Source: Sphingomonas sp. Leaf242
Lineage (GTDB): Bacteria; Pseudomonadota; Alphaproteobacteria; Sphingomonadales; Sphingomonadaceae
Length of the DNA stretch: 64,000 bases
Direction: 5' to 3'
Assembly (NCBI RefSeq): GCF_001422045.1
Contig: NZ_LMLW01000008.1
Coordinates: 98,292 to 162,291 of the forward strand
The notes below the pieces were generated by a model. It was given only the letters and a program-made list of their open reading frames with translations. It had not been told where the DNA came from and searched no databases. The position numbers and the translations under genes are program-made. Of this stretch, positions 14,907-23,654 are shown piece after piece; positions within the stretch are counted from its first letter, which is position 1, and every line of letters starts with the position of its first letter.

Positions 14907-17321
14907 ATGGCCGATCGCAATCTTCGTATCCGTATGCTGCTGGAGGCGGGTGACAAGGTTACCCGCCCCCTTCGCGATATCGCCAACGGATCCTCGCGCA
15001 CCGCGCAGGCGCTGAAGCTCACCCGCGACAAGCTGAAAGAGATCGAGCGCGCGCAGGCCGACGTCGGAGGCTTCCGCGAATTGAAGGCGGGGCTGCGCAC
15101 GACCGAGCAGGCGATGCAGTCGGCGCAGACGAAGGTCGGCCGCCTCGCTCAGGAGATCGAGCAGACCGCTACGCCTACCCGCGCGATGACGCGCGAATTC
15201 GAACGGGCGAAACGCGAGGAGCAGCAGCTCACCCGCCAGCACGATCTGGACGGTCGCGCCCTGCAGGAGCTGTCCCTGCGCCTGCATACGGCCGGCGTCG
15301 ACGTCAACGATCTGGCGGGCCATGAACGCCGCCTGCGCACCGACGCGATGCAGACGAACCGCGAGCTGCAGGAGCAGTCGCGCCAGCTCGAAGAGACCAG
15401 CAATCGCCAGCGCCGGTTCGGCGCCGCCCGCGACCGCTTCACCCGCGGCCAGGGGCTCGCCACCGGCATGGCGGCAGGCGGTGCGGCGTCGCTCGCCACC
15501 GGCATGGTCATGGCGCGGCCGATCCTCGGCGGAATCGAGCAGGCGCAGGCGTTCCAGTCGGGGATGACCGACATCGCGCAGAAGGCGGACCTGACGCGCG
15601 TCCAGGCGGACAAGATGGGCGCGAGCCTGTTGATCGCGGCGCGCGCGGCGAACCAGATGCCGGAGGATCTGCAGAAGGGCGTCGACACGCTGTCGGGCTT
15701 CGGTCTGGATCCGACCAAGGCCACGCAGATGATGAAGCCGATCGGGCGCGCGGCGACCGCGTACAAGGCGGAGATCGACGATCTGTCGGCCGCAGCGTTT
15801 GCGGCGAACGACAATCTGAAGGTGCCGATCTCGCAGACCGGCAAGGTCATCGATATCATGGCCGAGGCGGGCAAGGCAGGCGCGTTCGAGATCAAGGATA
15901 TGGCGGGCGCGTTCCCGTCGCTTACCGCCGGCTATCAGGCGCTCGGGCAGACCGGCACGCGCGCTGTCGCGGATCTGGCGGCTGCGTTGCAGATCGCGCG
16001 CAAGGGTGCCGGCGATTCGGCGTCGGCCGCGACGAACGTGTCGAACATCATTCAGAAAATATCGTCCCCCGCGACGATCAAGGCGTTCTCGAAATTCGGC
16101 ATCGATTTGCCGAAGGCGCTGAAAAAGGCATATGCCGAGGGCAAGACCCCGCTCGAGGCGATTGCCGAGCTGACGAAGAAGGCGACCAAGGGAGATCTCG
16201 GCAAGCTCGGCTTCCTGTTCGAGGACAGCCAGGTGCAGCAGGGCCAGCGCCCGATTATTCAGAACCTGAAAGAATACCGCGATATCCGTGCGAAGGCGCA
16301 GGCGGCGAACGGTACTACCGACACCGACTTCGCCGAGCGCATGAAGGACTCGGCCGAGCAGACCAAGGCGCTGAAGGTGAACGCCGCGGCGCTGGCGATC
16401 TCGCTCGGCAACACGCTGCTGCCGACCGTCAATGTCGTCCTCGAGCGCGCCGGTGCGTTCGCCGACCGGCTTGCCACCTGGTCGCAGCAGCACCCGGCGC
16501 TGACCCGCGGGATCGTGCTGTTCGCAGGCGGCCTGTCGGCGCTGTTCATCGTGTTGGGGATCGGCGCCATCGCGCTCGCCGGTATCGTCGGGCCGATGTA
16601 CCTGTTCGCCGCGGCTGCAACCTATACCGAGATGGCGTTGCTGCCGATCATTGGCATTGCCGCGGCGATCGTTCTTGGCATCGCTGCGCTCGCGATCGGC
16701 GTCTACGCGATCTACTCGAACTGGGGCGCGATCACCGGCTGGTTTGCCGGAATCTGGGCGGGGCTGAAGGCGATCGTCGGCAGCGCGCTCGGGTGGTTTT
16801 CGGCACTTCCGGCGCGCTTCGGCGAGTTCGGGCGCAATATCATCGCCGGTATGATCGGCGGTATCACCGGCATGCTGGGGCAGCTGAAGGCGTCGATCAC
16901 CGGCGCTGCATCGTCGGCCGCGACCTGGTTCAAAGAGAAGCTCGGCATTCATTCGCCCTCGCGCGTGTTCGCAGGCTTTGGCGGGTTCATGATGGAGGGG
17001 CTGTCGAACGGCATTGACGGCGGTGCCGGCGAACCGGTGCGGCGTCTCGATAGCCTGTCGCGCCGCATGACCGCGGCTATCGCAGTCGGCACCGCCGTGC
17101 CGGCCATGGCGACGGGCGTGCCGGCGGGCGGGCCGTCGAACGGCTTGCGTGCGAGCGCACCGCTCGCCGCCCCGGCCCCGATCACCATCAAAGTCTACGG
17201 CGCACCCGGGCAGAGCGCCGAAGACATCGCGAAGGCCGTTCGGGACGCGCTCGCCGAACACCAGCGTGAGCAGGCAGCGAACGGCCGTTCCGCCTTCGCC
17301 GACAAACCGGACTGGGAGTGA
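14907..17321 (+). CDS. Tail tape-measure protein (gpT-like)
   Basis: An 804-aa protein. The N-terminal ~170 residues form a coiled coil (LKLTRDKLKEIERAQADVGG, ELQEQSRQLEETSNRQRRFG). A phage tape-measure core follows (FQSGMTDIAQKADLTRVQAD; EIKDMAGAFPSLTAGYQALG). Hydrophobic segments are at about 530-620, and the C-terminal region has EKLGIHSPSRVFAGFGGFMM, a hallmark of TP901-type tape measures. Its length sets tail length, so a tail shorter than or similar to P2's (gpT 815 aa) is expected. Its stop lies just before gpU. Confidence 0.92.
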   Translation: MADRNLRIRMLLEAGDKVTRPLRDIANGSSRTAQALKLTRDKLKEIERAQADVGGFRELKAGLRTTEQAMQSAQTKVGRLAQEIEQTATPTRAMTREFERAKREEQQLTRQHDLDGRALQELSLRLHTAGVDVNDLAGHERRLRTDAMQTNRELQEQSRQLEETSNRQRRFGAARDRFTRGQGLATGMAAGGAASLATGMVMARPILGGIEQAQAFQSGMTDIAQKADLTRVQADKMGASLLIAARAANQMPEDLQKGVDTLSGFGLDPTKATQMMKPIGRAATAYKAEIDDLSAAAFAANDNLKVPISQTGKVIDIMAEAGKAGAFEIKDMAGAFPSLTAGYQALGQTGTRAVADLAAALQIARKGAGDSASAATNVSNIIQKISSPATIKAFSKFGIDLPKALKKAYAEGKTPLEAIAELTKKATKGDLGKLGFLFEDSQVQQGQRPIIQNLKEYRDIRAKAQAANGTTDTDFAERMKDSAEQTKALKVNAAALAISLGNTLLPTVNVVLERAGAFADRLATWSQQHPALTRGIVLFAGGLSALFIVLGIGAIALAGIVGPMYLFAAAATYTEMALLPIIGIAAAIVLGIAALAIGVYAIYSNWGAITGWFAGIWAGLKAIVGSALGWFSALPARFGEFGRNIIAGMIGGITGMLGQLKASITGAASSAATWFKEKLGIHSPSRVFAGFGGFMMEGLSNGIDGGAGEPVRRLDSLSRRMTAAIAVGTAVPAMATGVPAGGPSNGLRASAPLAAPAPITIKVYGAPGQSAEDIAKAVRDALAEHQREQAANGRSAFADKPDWE

Positions 17322-17326
17322 CGGGA

Positions 17327-17719
17327 ATGCTTTTGGCTATTGGAATGTTCGCCTTCTCGATCCCCACGATCGTCCATGACGAGCTGCAGAGGCGATCGTC
17401 GTGGATCCACGCGACCTCGCCGCGGATCGGCGCGCGGGATGCGACACAGTTCGTCGGCGTCGGAACTGAGACGATCTCTCTGCGCGGCGTTGCGCATGCC
17501 GAGTTGAGCGACGGTCGCGCGTCGCTCGACGAGCTGCGCGACATGGCCAATACCGGCACCGCCTGGTCGGTCGTCGACGGCGCGGGGCAGGTCTACGGCG
17601 CGTTCGTGATCGAAGGGATCGACGAGGGGCTGAAGGAACTCGGCCCAGACGGTCGACCGCGCAAAATCGAATTCAGCATCGACCTTCTCCGCGTGGACGA
17701 CCAGGCGAACGCGTCATGA
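17327..17719 (+). CDS. P2 gpU-like tail protein
   Basis: A 130-aa protein starting MLLAIGMFAFSIPTIVHDEL, then RRSSWIHATSPRIGARDATQ and FVGVGTETISLRGVAHAELS, the gpU pattern. A GTG at 17318 overlapping the tape-measure stop is an alternative start; ATG 17327 gives the M-L-A-L-G-M-F type N-terminus usual for the family. gpU terminates tube growth or joins the tail tip. Gene X, often found between U and D in P2-like prophages, is absent: the U stop overlaps the D start. Confidence 0.9.
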   Translation: MLLAIGMFAFSIPTIVHDELQRRSSWIHATSPRIGARDATQFVGVGTETISLRGVAHAELSDGRASLDELRDMANTGTAWSVVDGAGQVYGAFVIEGIDEGLKELGPDGRPRKIEFSIDLLRVDDQANAS

Positions 17720-18747
17720 TCGCCAACATTCCCGACGTCCGCGTCACGCTCGACGGCAAGGATCTGACCGGCACGCTGCAGCAGGACGTCGCTGCAGTCG
17801 ACGGCAGGATCCGCAAGCGGCTGATCTCCCTGTCGATCTCCGAAAAACGCGGCGAAGCGGCCGACCAGCTCGATATCGTTCTGTCCGACGCGGACGGGCG
17901 CTTGGCGCTGCCCAAGACCGGCGCGGTGTTGACCGTGCACCTTGGCTGGAAACAGGGCAGCGACGTCAAGATCGGCCTGGTCGACAAGGGCAGCTTCAAG
18001 GTGGACGAGGTCGCGCATTCCGGCCCGCCCGATGTCGTCACGATTCGCGCGCGGTCGGTCGACTTCACCAGCGACCTGAAGACGAGGCGCGAGAAGAGCT
18101 GGCATAGCACGACGCTCGGCGCGATCGTTGAGGAGGTAGCGAAGCATCACGGGCTGAAACCGAGCTGCGCGCCCGCGCTGGCGTCGTTTGTAGTCAAGAG
18201 CAAGGCACAGAGCCGGGAGAGCGATCTCGCCTTCCTGCGCCGCCTAGGGCGCGAACACGATGCCGTTGCCACGATCAAGCGCGGGCGGCTGATCCTTTCC
18301 CCGATCGGGAAAGCGACGACCCCGGCCGGGCGCGCGCTGCCGGCATTGACGATCAACCGGCACGACGGCGACACGCACAACTTCAGCCGCCAAAAGCGCG
18401 ACGACGTCCCCGGCGTGTCCGCCACCTGGCACGATCGCAAGGGTGGCAAGCGCGAAACCATCACCGCAGGCAAGGTCGACGGCGCCAAGAAGCTATCGCA
18501 GGTCTACGGCACCGAGGCCGATGCCAGCGCCGCTGCGAATGCGGCGCACAGCCGCGCACAGCGCGAACCGGTCTCACTGGATCTGAGCCTCGCGCTCGGC
18601 CGACCGGACATTTCGCCCGAACAGAAGATGATGGTCCTCGGCTACAAACCCGAAATCGACGCGGTCGCGTGGATCGTCGGCGAGGTATCGCACAGCCTTG
18701 GCGACCGAGGCTATACGACCAAGCTTAAGCTGGAAGCCGCTGGCTAG
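17716..18747 (+). CDS. P2 gpD-like baseplate hub / late control protein
   Basis: A 343-aa protein. It has KRLISLSISEKRGEAADQLD, IVLSDADGRLALPKTGAVLT, then the central GAIVEEVAKHHGLKPSCAPA and ESDLAFLRRLGREHDAVATI, characteristic of gpD/gp27-type hubs (historically called late control protein D). The hub holds the gpV spike. The ATGA overlap with gpU fixes the start. It is the last structural gene; the next gene in the same direction is the DNA methyltransferase 113 bp on. Confidence 0.92.
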   Translation: MIANIPDVRVTLDGKDLTGTLQQDVAAVDGRIRKRLISLSISEKRGEAADQLDIVLSDADGRLALPKTGAVLTVHLGWKQGSDVKIGLVDKGSFKVDEVAHSGPPDVVTIRARSVDFTSDLKTRREKSWHSTTLGAIVEEVAKHHGLKPSCAPALASFVVKSKAQSRESDLAFLRRLGREHDAVATIKRGRLILSPIGKATTPAGRALPALTINRHDGDTHNFSRQKRDDVPGVSATWHDRKGGKRETITAGKVDGAKKLSQVYGTEADASAAANAAHSRAQREPVSLDLSLALGRPDISPEQKMMVLGYKPEIDAVAWIVGEVSHSLGDRGYTTKLKLEAAG

Positions 18748-18793
18748 ACACGATTTCTTAGGCGGCCCAATTTATGTCCAAATATAATCCGAT

Positions 18794-18805
18794 TGACGAT
18801 CGTCA
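18794..18805. promoter_or_regulatory. Perfect 12-bp palindrome upstream of the C5 methyltransferase
   Basis: TGACGATCGTCA lies in the only sizeable gap between gpD and the methyltransferase, with its centre 61 bp before the ATG. It could be an operator or part of the methylase promoter. The sequence is unrelated to the TGT-N13-ACA family. No regulator can be assigned. Confidence 0.35.
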
Positions 18806-18860
18806 GAACGGTAAACGCGCGCTATGATGGCGGTCGCCACGTGTCGGGGTCGTGACGTAA

Positions 18861-20120
18861 ATGAAACTTATCGAACTGTTTTGCGGCAGCGGAGGATTCT
18901 CCCGCGGCGCGCATGCTGCGGGATTCGAGGTCGCCGTCGCATACGATATCGACCCCATCCTCACGTCGTCGTACCGCACTAACTTTCCGGATACCAAGCT
19001 CCGAAAGCGGGACGTCGGAAAGCTGACAGGCAGGGAAATCGAGCTCCACGCCGGCGGCAAGGTGTTCGGCGTGTTCGGCGGGCCACCCTGTCAGGGCTTT
19101 AGCGAGATCGGCAAGCGGAACCCGAACGATCCGCGCCGTGAACTGCTCGGGCATTTTTTCCGGATCGTCGCAGAACTCAAACCCGCGTTTTTCGTCATGG
19201 AGAACGTGCGCGGCCTAGCGTATCCGGGGGCCAGGCCCGTGCTCGACTTGGCTTTGAAGACCGTCGAGGACGATTACGACCTTCTCGGCCCCGTTGTATG
19301 GGATGCGTCGAAGTTCGGCGCCGCTACCAAGCGCCACCGCATGTTCGTGATCGGTATCCGCAAGGAGCGCGGAACGCCGCTAACCCTCGATCATATGACG
19401 CCGTATCTTGCCGCGCCGGCTACGGTAGCCGACGCTATCGGCGATATCGTCGGGGCCGTTGGCGTGAAGCCCCTCAAGAAGTCGTTGTCGATCGATCGCT
19501 GGCGTTTGGATCCGAAAGCCGAGGCGTCGGACTACGCCAAGCGTCTTCGGTCTAAGGACGGCATCTTCACCGGACATCTGCCAACCACCCACACTGCCTC
19601 CGTCCTCGAGCGTTTCGCCGCAGTAAAACCGGGCGAGTACGATAAGATCGGGCGCCACCCGCGTCTCGATCCGGCGGGTCAGTGCCCTACGCTGCGTGCC
19701 GGTACTGGCGTGGAAAAGGGATCGTTCCAGTCTGTACGGCCGATCCATCCGACGCTCGACCGCGTCATCACTGTTAGGGAGGCCGCACGGCTGCAAGGTT
19801 TCCCGGATGCGCACGTCTTTCATCCGACGATCTGGCACAGCTTTCGAATGATCGGGAACAGCGTTTCGCCGATCATGGCGCGCGTCGTCTTCGAAGCCAT
19901 TCGCGAACGACTTGGCCTGCGTCTTCGTGAGGACGGACATGCGTACCTGCCGGAACCGACACGAGAAGTGGAGTTCGAACCTGAGCCCACGCCTGAGTTG
20001 GTTCAGGCAGCCGAGGCTACGCGGCACCGAGCGGGGGTCGTCGTTCTTGGCAGATTCCGCAGTCCCGCTATGAAAACGAGTAAGCTTGCGGCCCGGCGAA
20101 GGAAGAGCGCTGGTCGATAG
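18861..20120 (+). CDS. DNA (cytosine-5) methyltransferase
   Basis: A 419-aa protein with all main C5-MTase motifs: FCGSGGFS at 7-14 (motif I), GGPPCQGFS with catalytic Cys77 (IV), MENVRG at 113-118 (VI), FGAATKRHRMFVIGI (VIII), and MIGNSVSP near residue 333 (X). The target-recognition domain is roughly 195-300. A tail of about 70 residues follows motif X, rich in Glu/Pro and then Arg/Lys. It is paired with a Vsr nuclease whose start overlaps its end, as in dcm-vsr operons. No cognate restriction endonuclease is evident. It probably protects, or marks self for, the oppositely oriented cargo; the recognition sequence is unknown. Confidence 0.93.
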   Translation: MKLIELFCGSGGFSRGAHAAGFEVAVAYDIDPILTSSYRTNFPDTKLRKRDVGKLTGREIELHAGGKVFGVFGGPPCQGFSEIGKRNPNDPRRELLGHFFRIVAELKPAFFVMENVRGLAYPGARPVLDLALKTVEDDYDLLGPVVWDASKFGAATKRHRMFVIGIRKERGTPLTLDHMTPYLAAPATVADAIGDIVGAVGVKPLKKSLSIDRWRLDPKAEASDYAKRLRSKDGIFTGHLPTTHTASVLERFAAVKPGEYDKIGRHPRLDPAGQCPTLRAGTGVEKGSFQSVRPIHPTLDRVITVREAARLQGFPDAHVFHPTIWHSFRMIGNSVSPIMARVVFEAIRERLGLRLREDGHAYLPEPTREVEFEPEPTPELVQAAEATRHRAGVVVLGRFRSPAMKTSKLAARRRKSAGR

Positions 20121-20538
20121 ACTCACACCGGAACGGCGGTCGTGGTTGATGTCGCAGGTGCGAGGCAAAGACACCTCGCCAGAGATGCGGGTGCGCCGCG
20201 CTGCCCACGCTTCCGGTCTGCGCTTCAGACTGCATCGAAAGGATCTGCCGGGGAAACCCGATCTTGTGTTCGCCAAGCACCGCGTCGCGCTATTCGTCCA
20301 CGGGTGCTTCTGGCACCGGCACTCAGAATGTAGCAAAGCATCGATGCCAAAATCGCGTATCGAATTTTGGAGCGCCAAGTTCGATGCGAACGTGGCGCGA
20401 GATGCGCGAGTTACCACTGAACTGCAAAGCGCGGGTTGGCGCGTCGTTACGGTTTGGGAGTGCGAGACGAAATGTCCCGTGCAATTAAACTCGCTGCTAG
20501 CAGCGCTAATAAACGGTAAATCAGTTAAACCTCAGTAA
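20086..20538 (+). CDS. vsr: Very short patch repair (Vsr) endonuclease
   Basis: A 150-aa protein (TTG start at 20086, 35 bp inside the methyltransferase gene). LTPERRSWLMSQVRGKDTSP is the classic Vsr N-terminus, KPDLVFAKHRVALFVHGCFW carries the catalytic Asp and the FVHGCFWH motif, and GWRVVTVWECE is the C-terminal signature. It nicks at T:G mismatches created by deamination of 5-methylcytosine. The 3' end meets the opposite-strand gene tail to tail with a 7-bp overlap. Length is normal. Confidence 0.93.
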   Translation: MRPGEGRALVDRLTPERRSWLMSQVRGKDTSPEMRVRRAAHASGLRFRLHRKDLPGKPDLVFAKHRVALFVHGCFWHRHSECSKASMPKSRIEFWSAKFDANVARDARVTTELQSAGWRVVTVWECETKCPVQLNSLLAALINGKSVKPQ

Positions 20539-21491
20539 GAAACTTGCGCAAACGATGGATAATGAAGATAATATCGCTCGAAGGAAGATAGCTGATCTTC
20601 CTGAAGATCGAATCCTAGCTTCCTTACCGCAGCCCGGGTTAACTTTTTAGGGCGCGGCAACTGGGACTGCAAGACTGCAGCTTCGCGTACGGTAAGATGA
20701 GGCGCGACGATTCGCATTTCGGGCGCGGCTGGCCAACCGGGAGAGGATATAGCAGCGCGAGCCGAAGATGACGCGCCTGGTTTGGGAAGTACGCCGCCGA
20801 TCGTGACCATGGTCGCCGTATCCTGGTAGATCATATTGAATGCGGGAATGAAGCCGCCAGGGCGACCGGACTCGACCGCAGCGGAGATCATCAGTTCGGT
20901 CGTAAGTCGCGCGATAGTTTCCGGAAGGCCTTGGTCGACGTCGTCGCGCGTCAACTCGGGTAGCGATTTGCTAAATAGCCGTTCCAGTATGGCCCTCCGA
21001 TCTTTCGGTAGCGCATAACTCTTTCGATCATCGGACGCATCGAACGTTATCAACAAAATGCTGTTGGGGGGAGCGTTCTCTACGACCGAACGGATATCAT
21101 CGACGATGTCCGAGTTGAATGCGCAGTCGTAATCCAGCCAAACTATCCAAGGCCTGTCACAAATAGACGCGTCAAGGTAAAGATCAGGAAGGGCATCGTT
21201 AGATTTTTTGTTGACTATTCGCACCGTGCGATACGGAAGGTTGAACTTTGCGCGAGCAAATCCGATATCGTTTGACTCCATCGATACCATATCCTTGATA
21301 CCCAAGTTCTTATGCGCAATTTGAAAGTCGCTGAACCAAACTGATCCAAACCCCAAGTAAACTTGATCAAAAGTATCCATGGCATTCTGCAGTCTCTTCA
21401 GACCGTCGAAAGCCAGCGCTCGCTCGATGCTCTTACTAGGGCGTAAGCTGTAGTTGACTTTGTCAAACGATGCCTTCGTATCGCTGGACAT
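20532..21491 (-). CDS. Methyltransferase-like cargo protein, uncharacterised
   Basis: A 319-aa protein starting MSSDTKASFDKVNYSLRPSK. QVYLGFGSVWFSDFQIAH followed by DMVSMESNDIGFARAKFN resembles motif I and the acidic motif II of Rossmann methyltransferases, and IVWLDYDCAFNSDIVDDI looks like a motif IV/strand 4 region. No family was assigned with confidence. The start is coupled to the GHKL ATPase stop by TGATG. Base composition is visibly lower in GC than the flanking tail genes, which suggests acquired DNA. The pairing with a GHKL ATPase and with dcm-vsr suggests a role in defence. Confidence 0.7.
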   Translation of the reverse strand: MSSDTKASFDKVNYSLRPSKSIERALAFDGLKRLQNAMDTFDQVYLGFGSVWFSDFQIAHKNLGIKDMVSMESNDIGFARAKFNLPYRTVRIVNKKSNDALPDLYLDASICDRPWIVWLDYDCAFNSDIVDDIRSVVENAPPNSILLITFDASDDRKSYALPKDRRAILERLFSKSLPELTRDDVDQGLPETIARLTTELMISAAVESGRPGGFIPAFNMIYQDTATMVTIGGVLPKPGASSSARAAISSPGWPAAPEMRIVAPHLTVREAAVLQSQLPRPKKLTRAAVRKLGFDLQEDQLSSFERYYLHYPSFAQVSY

Positions 21492-22864
21492 CAGTCGCGG
21501 CCAACATAGTCAAGGTACGCGTATTCGAAAGTACGCGTTCCAATCTCGCGATAGGCCATGGACGCGTCGCCCATCGCTGCCGCCAACGCCTGATACCTCT
21601 CAACCGAAACGGTATAACTAATATTTGCAACGGCCTGCTTTGGCTTGACAGGTATGTCTGCCATTTGGGCCATGCTCATCTTGGCACGCATAGGTATTTG
21701 GTAGAATGGAATAGCAATAGTCGCGTCTTCCAGCTTTTTAGCTTCTACAACGACTGGTTTACGAACATTGGTATATTGAGTCCACTGCTTTGCTATGTCG
21801 CGCATATTCGGCCGCGCCGATCGAAAAACAGTTGAGGTAGTATCGATACTTCGTTTGGTGGTCGTGAGCGGGAGCAATTCGGCATCGGCCGAACTAAACA
21901 GCACGATCCCGATGAAGCCGTTGTACTGACCATGCCATTGCGGCCAACCTTCCGTGCCCCAACCGGCGGCGGCAGTTTTATCGCCTGCGAGTACAACGCG
22001 GCCGTTGCATATGACATACCATCCCCAGCGTTCGTCGCCGTTCGCCTCGTCCGCGGCATTTGTTTCCGGGGGCGGTGCGCCCATTCCCGCGATGATCTCT
22101 ATCTGGACTTTACCATCGCCTACATCGATTGAGCGTTTCGTTCGGATCGGCTGATAGTCTCCGCCACTACGAAGTAACAAAGAGGCGCCTGTAACGGCAG
22201 CGCCATTGAGCGTGATTTTGAGTCCGTAATGCAAGTGAAGCGTGTAGTCTCGCCCAAGAATCTTCTTAAGTTCGCGTAAAAAGTTGGGGCTTCCAAACTC
22301 CGCAGAAGTTTCTGAGGTGAGATTTTTAACTACAAGGTGAACCCCAGCGACCGCGCCTGCCTTAGCCTCGTAAATCGGGAAATCCCAATCTGCCTCGTTC
22401 TGGGGTTTTAGCCATTCGGTGACATCGATAGGAACGCGATACGCATCCAATGCATCTTGGTCTTCGTCGAAATAGGTACTGGTGATGGCAATGTCGCGAC
22501 CCATCTTGAACACCGCGCGTTTCATGCCGATTCCATAAACGCCAATGCTGAAATCATCACCCTCGTCGACATCACGCCGACCAAACGTGAAGGCATATTC
22601 CTGCGCTTCCGACAGTGGAATGCCACCACAATTGTCTGTCACCGAAAATTCGTTCGGCTTAACGACCAGATCTATTTTGTAGGCGGAAAGATCGGCCTCT
22701 TCGTCCAAGCTCGCTGGACGGCCTCCTTCTGCCTTCCAAGCGCCATCGATGCTGTTGTCGATGAGGTCGAGAATGCAGTCTTCAAGTGTGATATCGCGCG
22801 TGATCATACGCACGAAAAAGCTCTTCGTCGGGTTGCCGTTCGCACCCTTCTTTAGCTTTGCCAC
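21491..22864 (-). CDS. GHKL-fold (Hsp90/MutL/MORC-like) ATPase
   Basis: A 457-aa protein. The GHKL signatures are clear: N box ILDLIDNSIDG (31-41), G1 box VTDNCGG (75-81) and G2 box GVYGIGMKRAVFKMG (108-122). No histidine-kinase dimerisation domain or response regulator is present; the C-terminal half is unassigned and ends EYAYLDYVGRD. GHKL ATPases beside C5-methylase and Vsr genes are a recurring theme in restriction-like defence loci. The ATPase probably undergoes ATP-dependent dimer closure on a DNA or protein signal, but that is inference. Its start lies 39 bp downstream of the membrane beta-rich gene. Confidence 0.85.
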   Translation of the reverse strand: MAKLKKGANGNPTKSFFVRMITRDITLEDCILDLIDNSIDGAWKAEGGRPASLDEEADLSAYKIDLVVKPNEFSVTDNCGGIPLSEAQEYAFTFGRRDVDEGDDFSIGVYGIGMKRAVFKMGRDIAITSTYFDEDQDALDAYRVPIDVTEWLKPQNEADWDFPIYEAKAGAVAGVHLVVKNLTSETSAEFGSPNFLRELKKILGRDYTLHLHYGLKITLNGAAVTGASLLLRSGGDYQPIRTKRSIDVGDGKVQIEIIAGMGAPPPETNAADEANGDERWGWYVICNGRVVLAGDKTAAAGWGTEGWPQWHGQYNGFIGIVLFSSADAELLPLTTTKRSIDTTSTVFRSARPNMRDIAKQWTQYTNVRKPVVVEAKKLEDATIAIPFYQIPMRAKMSMAQMADIPVKPKQAVANISYTVSVERYQALAAAMGDASMAYREIGTRTFEYAYLDYVGRD

Positions 22865-22903
22865 GCTATTCTCCCCGGAACTTTATTAGGCGATAGAGGT
22901 CGG

Positions 22904-23434
22904 TCATCCGACCTTGCGTATAGACATATCGTCTGTCTCTACACGGCCGTCGTTTGTCCAACCTGCCCAAGCCCCGATGCCATCGCCGAGCCCCGCGTGC
23001 AGACGCAATTGAAAAACACCATCATATCCCCGATCATCGCCGTCCGGATTGTACCATCGGCCTGTTACCGTAAGGTTCTTGAGCTTGCCCAAGAACGTAC
23101 ATTTTTGGCGGCTACCGTCGACCAGGGTTGTGCACGTCGTGAATGTCACGTTCGAAAAGAGTCGCCGGATCTGAACAGTGTCGACGTTATTCGGGCGGTA
23201 CCGAGTACTGCTCACCTTCCAGGAAACCTCCCATTTGCCACCGAATGGCTTCTGTGGTGACAGGAACCAGATCAGGCGTATAGTTCGCGCATTGTTGGTA
23301 GCGGCTTTAATCGGCTCGCGCATAACAAGCCGCATTCCCAAGATAGCCATTCCAGTAACAGCGCTGATCGCGGCGGTTTTCCAGTCGATCTCGGTGAGAA
23401 TCTGCCAGCTTCTAGCGACTAAACTGGGCATCAT
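22904..23434 (-). CDS. Membrane-anchored beta-rich protein, Cap15-like
   Basis: A 176-aa protein from ATG 23434. An N-terminal hydrophobic helix (about 17-38, DWKTAAISAVTGMAILGMRL) is followed by a strand-rich domain from GKWEVSW to the end, with regularly spaced aromatic and Gly residues (CTFLGKLKNLTVTGRWYNPD; YDGVFQLRLHAGLGDGIG; AWAGWTNDGRVETDD). This plan, membrane helices plus a small beta-barrel, resembles Cap15/SMODS-associated beta-barrel effectors that disrupt the inner membrane in CBASS. No CD-NTase gene is nearby. The frame is open 46 codons upstream, but the ATGA overlap with the 44-aa ORF favours this start. Confidence 0.65.
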   Translation of the reverse strand: MMPSLVARSWQILTEIDWKTAAISAVTGMAILGMRLVMREPIKAATNNARTIRLIWFLSPQKPFGGKWEVSWKVSSTRYRPNNVDTVQIRRLFSNVTFTTCTTLVDGSRQKCTFLGKLKNLTVTGRWYNPDGDDRGYDGVFQLRLHAGLGDGIGAWAGWTNDGRVETDDMSIRKVG

Positions 23435-23565
23435 TTGCGTCGCACCGCACTGCTCTCCAACGCCCCCACTCCCCGCGGGTCGGTCGTGCCCGCCCGAGCT
23501 GTGGTCAATTCGATATCGGGTAGCCCGATCGAGTTGTTGAGCAACTCGCTGTAACTCTGCGTCAT
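23431..23565 (-). CDS. Small ORF coupled to the membrane effector gene
   Basis: A 44-aa ORF (MTQSYSELLNNSIGLPDIEL, ending SSAVRRK). Its TGA overlaps the ATG of the beta-rich membrane gene, the same coupling used throughout this element. It starts 89 bp after the repressor stop. It is not recognised. It could be an antitoxin-like or leader peptide, or simply chance coding. A longer reading in the same frame (to 23658) would overlap the repressor end. Confidence 0.4.
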   Translation of the reverse strand: MTQSYSELLNNSIGLPDIELTTARAGTTDPRGVGALESSAVRRK

Positions 23566-23654
23566 TGTGCAATCCCGCTCATTGCGATGCTGATAGCATT
23601 GGTCCTGCAAATGCGTCCCGGAAATCGATCGGAAATGATCGACGTCTCGCCCCG

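Noticed and set aside
14616..17261. Long open frame of 881 codons on the minus strand
   Set aside because: It is antisense to the tape-measure gene and composed of Arg/His/Ala-rich sequence typical of high-GC shadow frames; the plus frame has clear tape-measure motifs.
20532..22864. Two-component sensor kinase reading of the GHKL protein
   Set aside because: No H-box dimerisation domain, membrane sensor or response regulator is present.
18861..23565. CBASS system
   Set aside because: A Cap15-like protein is present, but no CD-NTase (GS...DxD nucleotidyltransferase) was seen in the translated neighbourhood.
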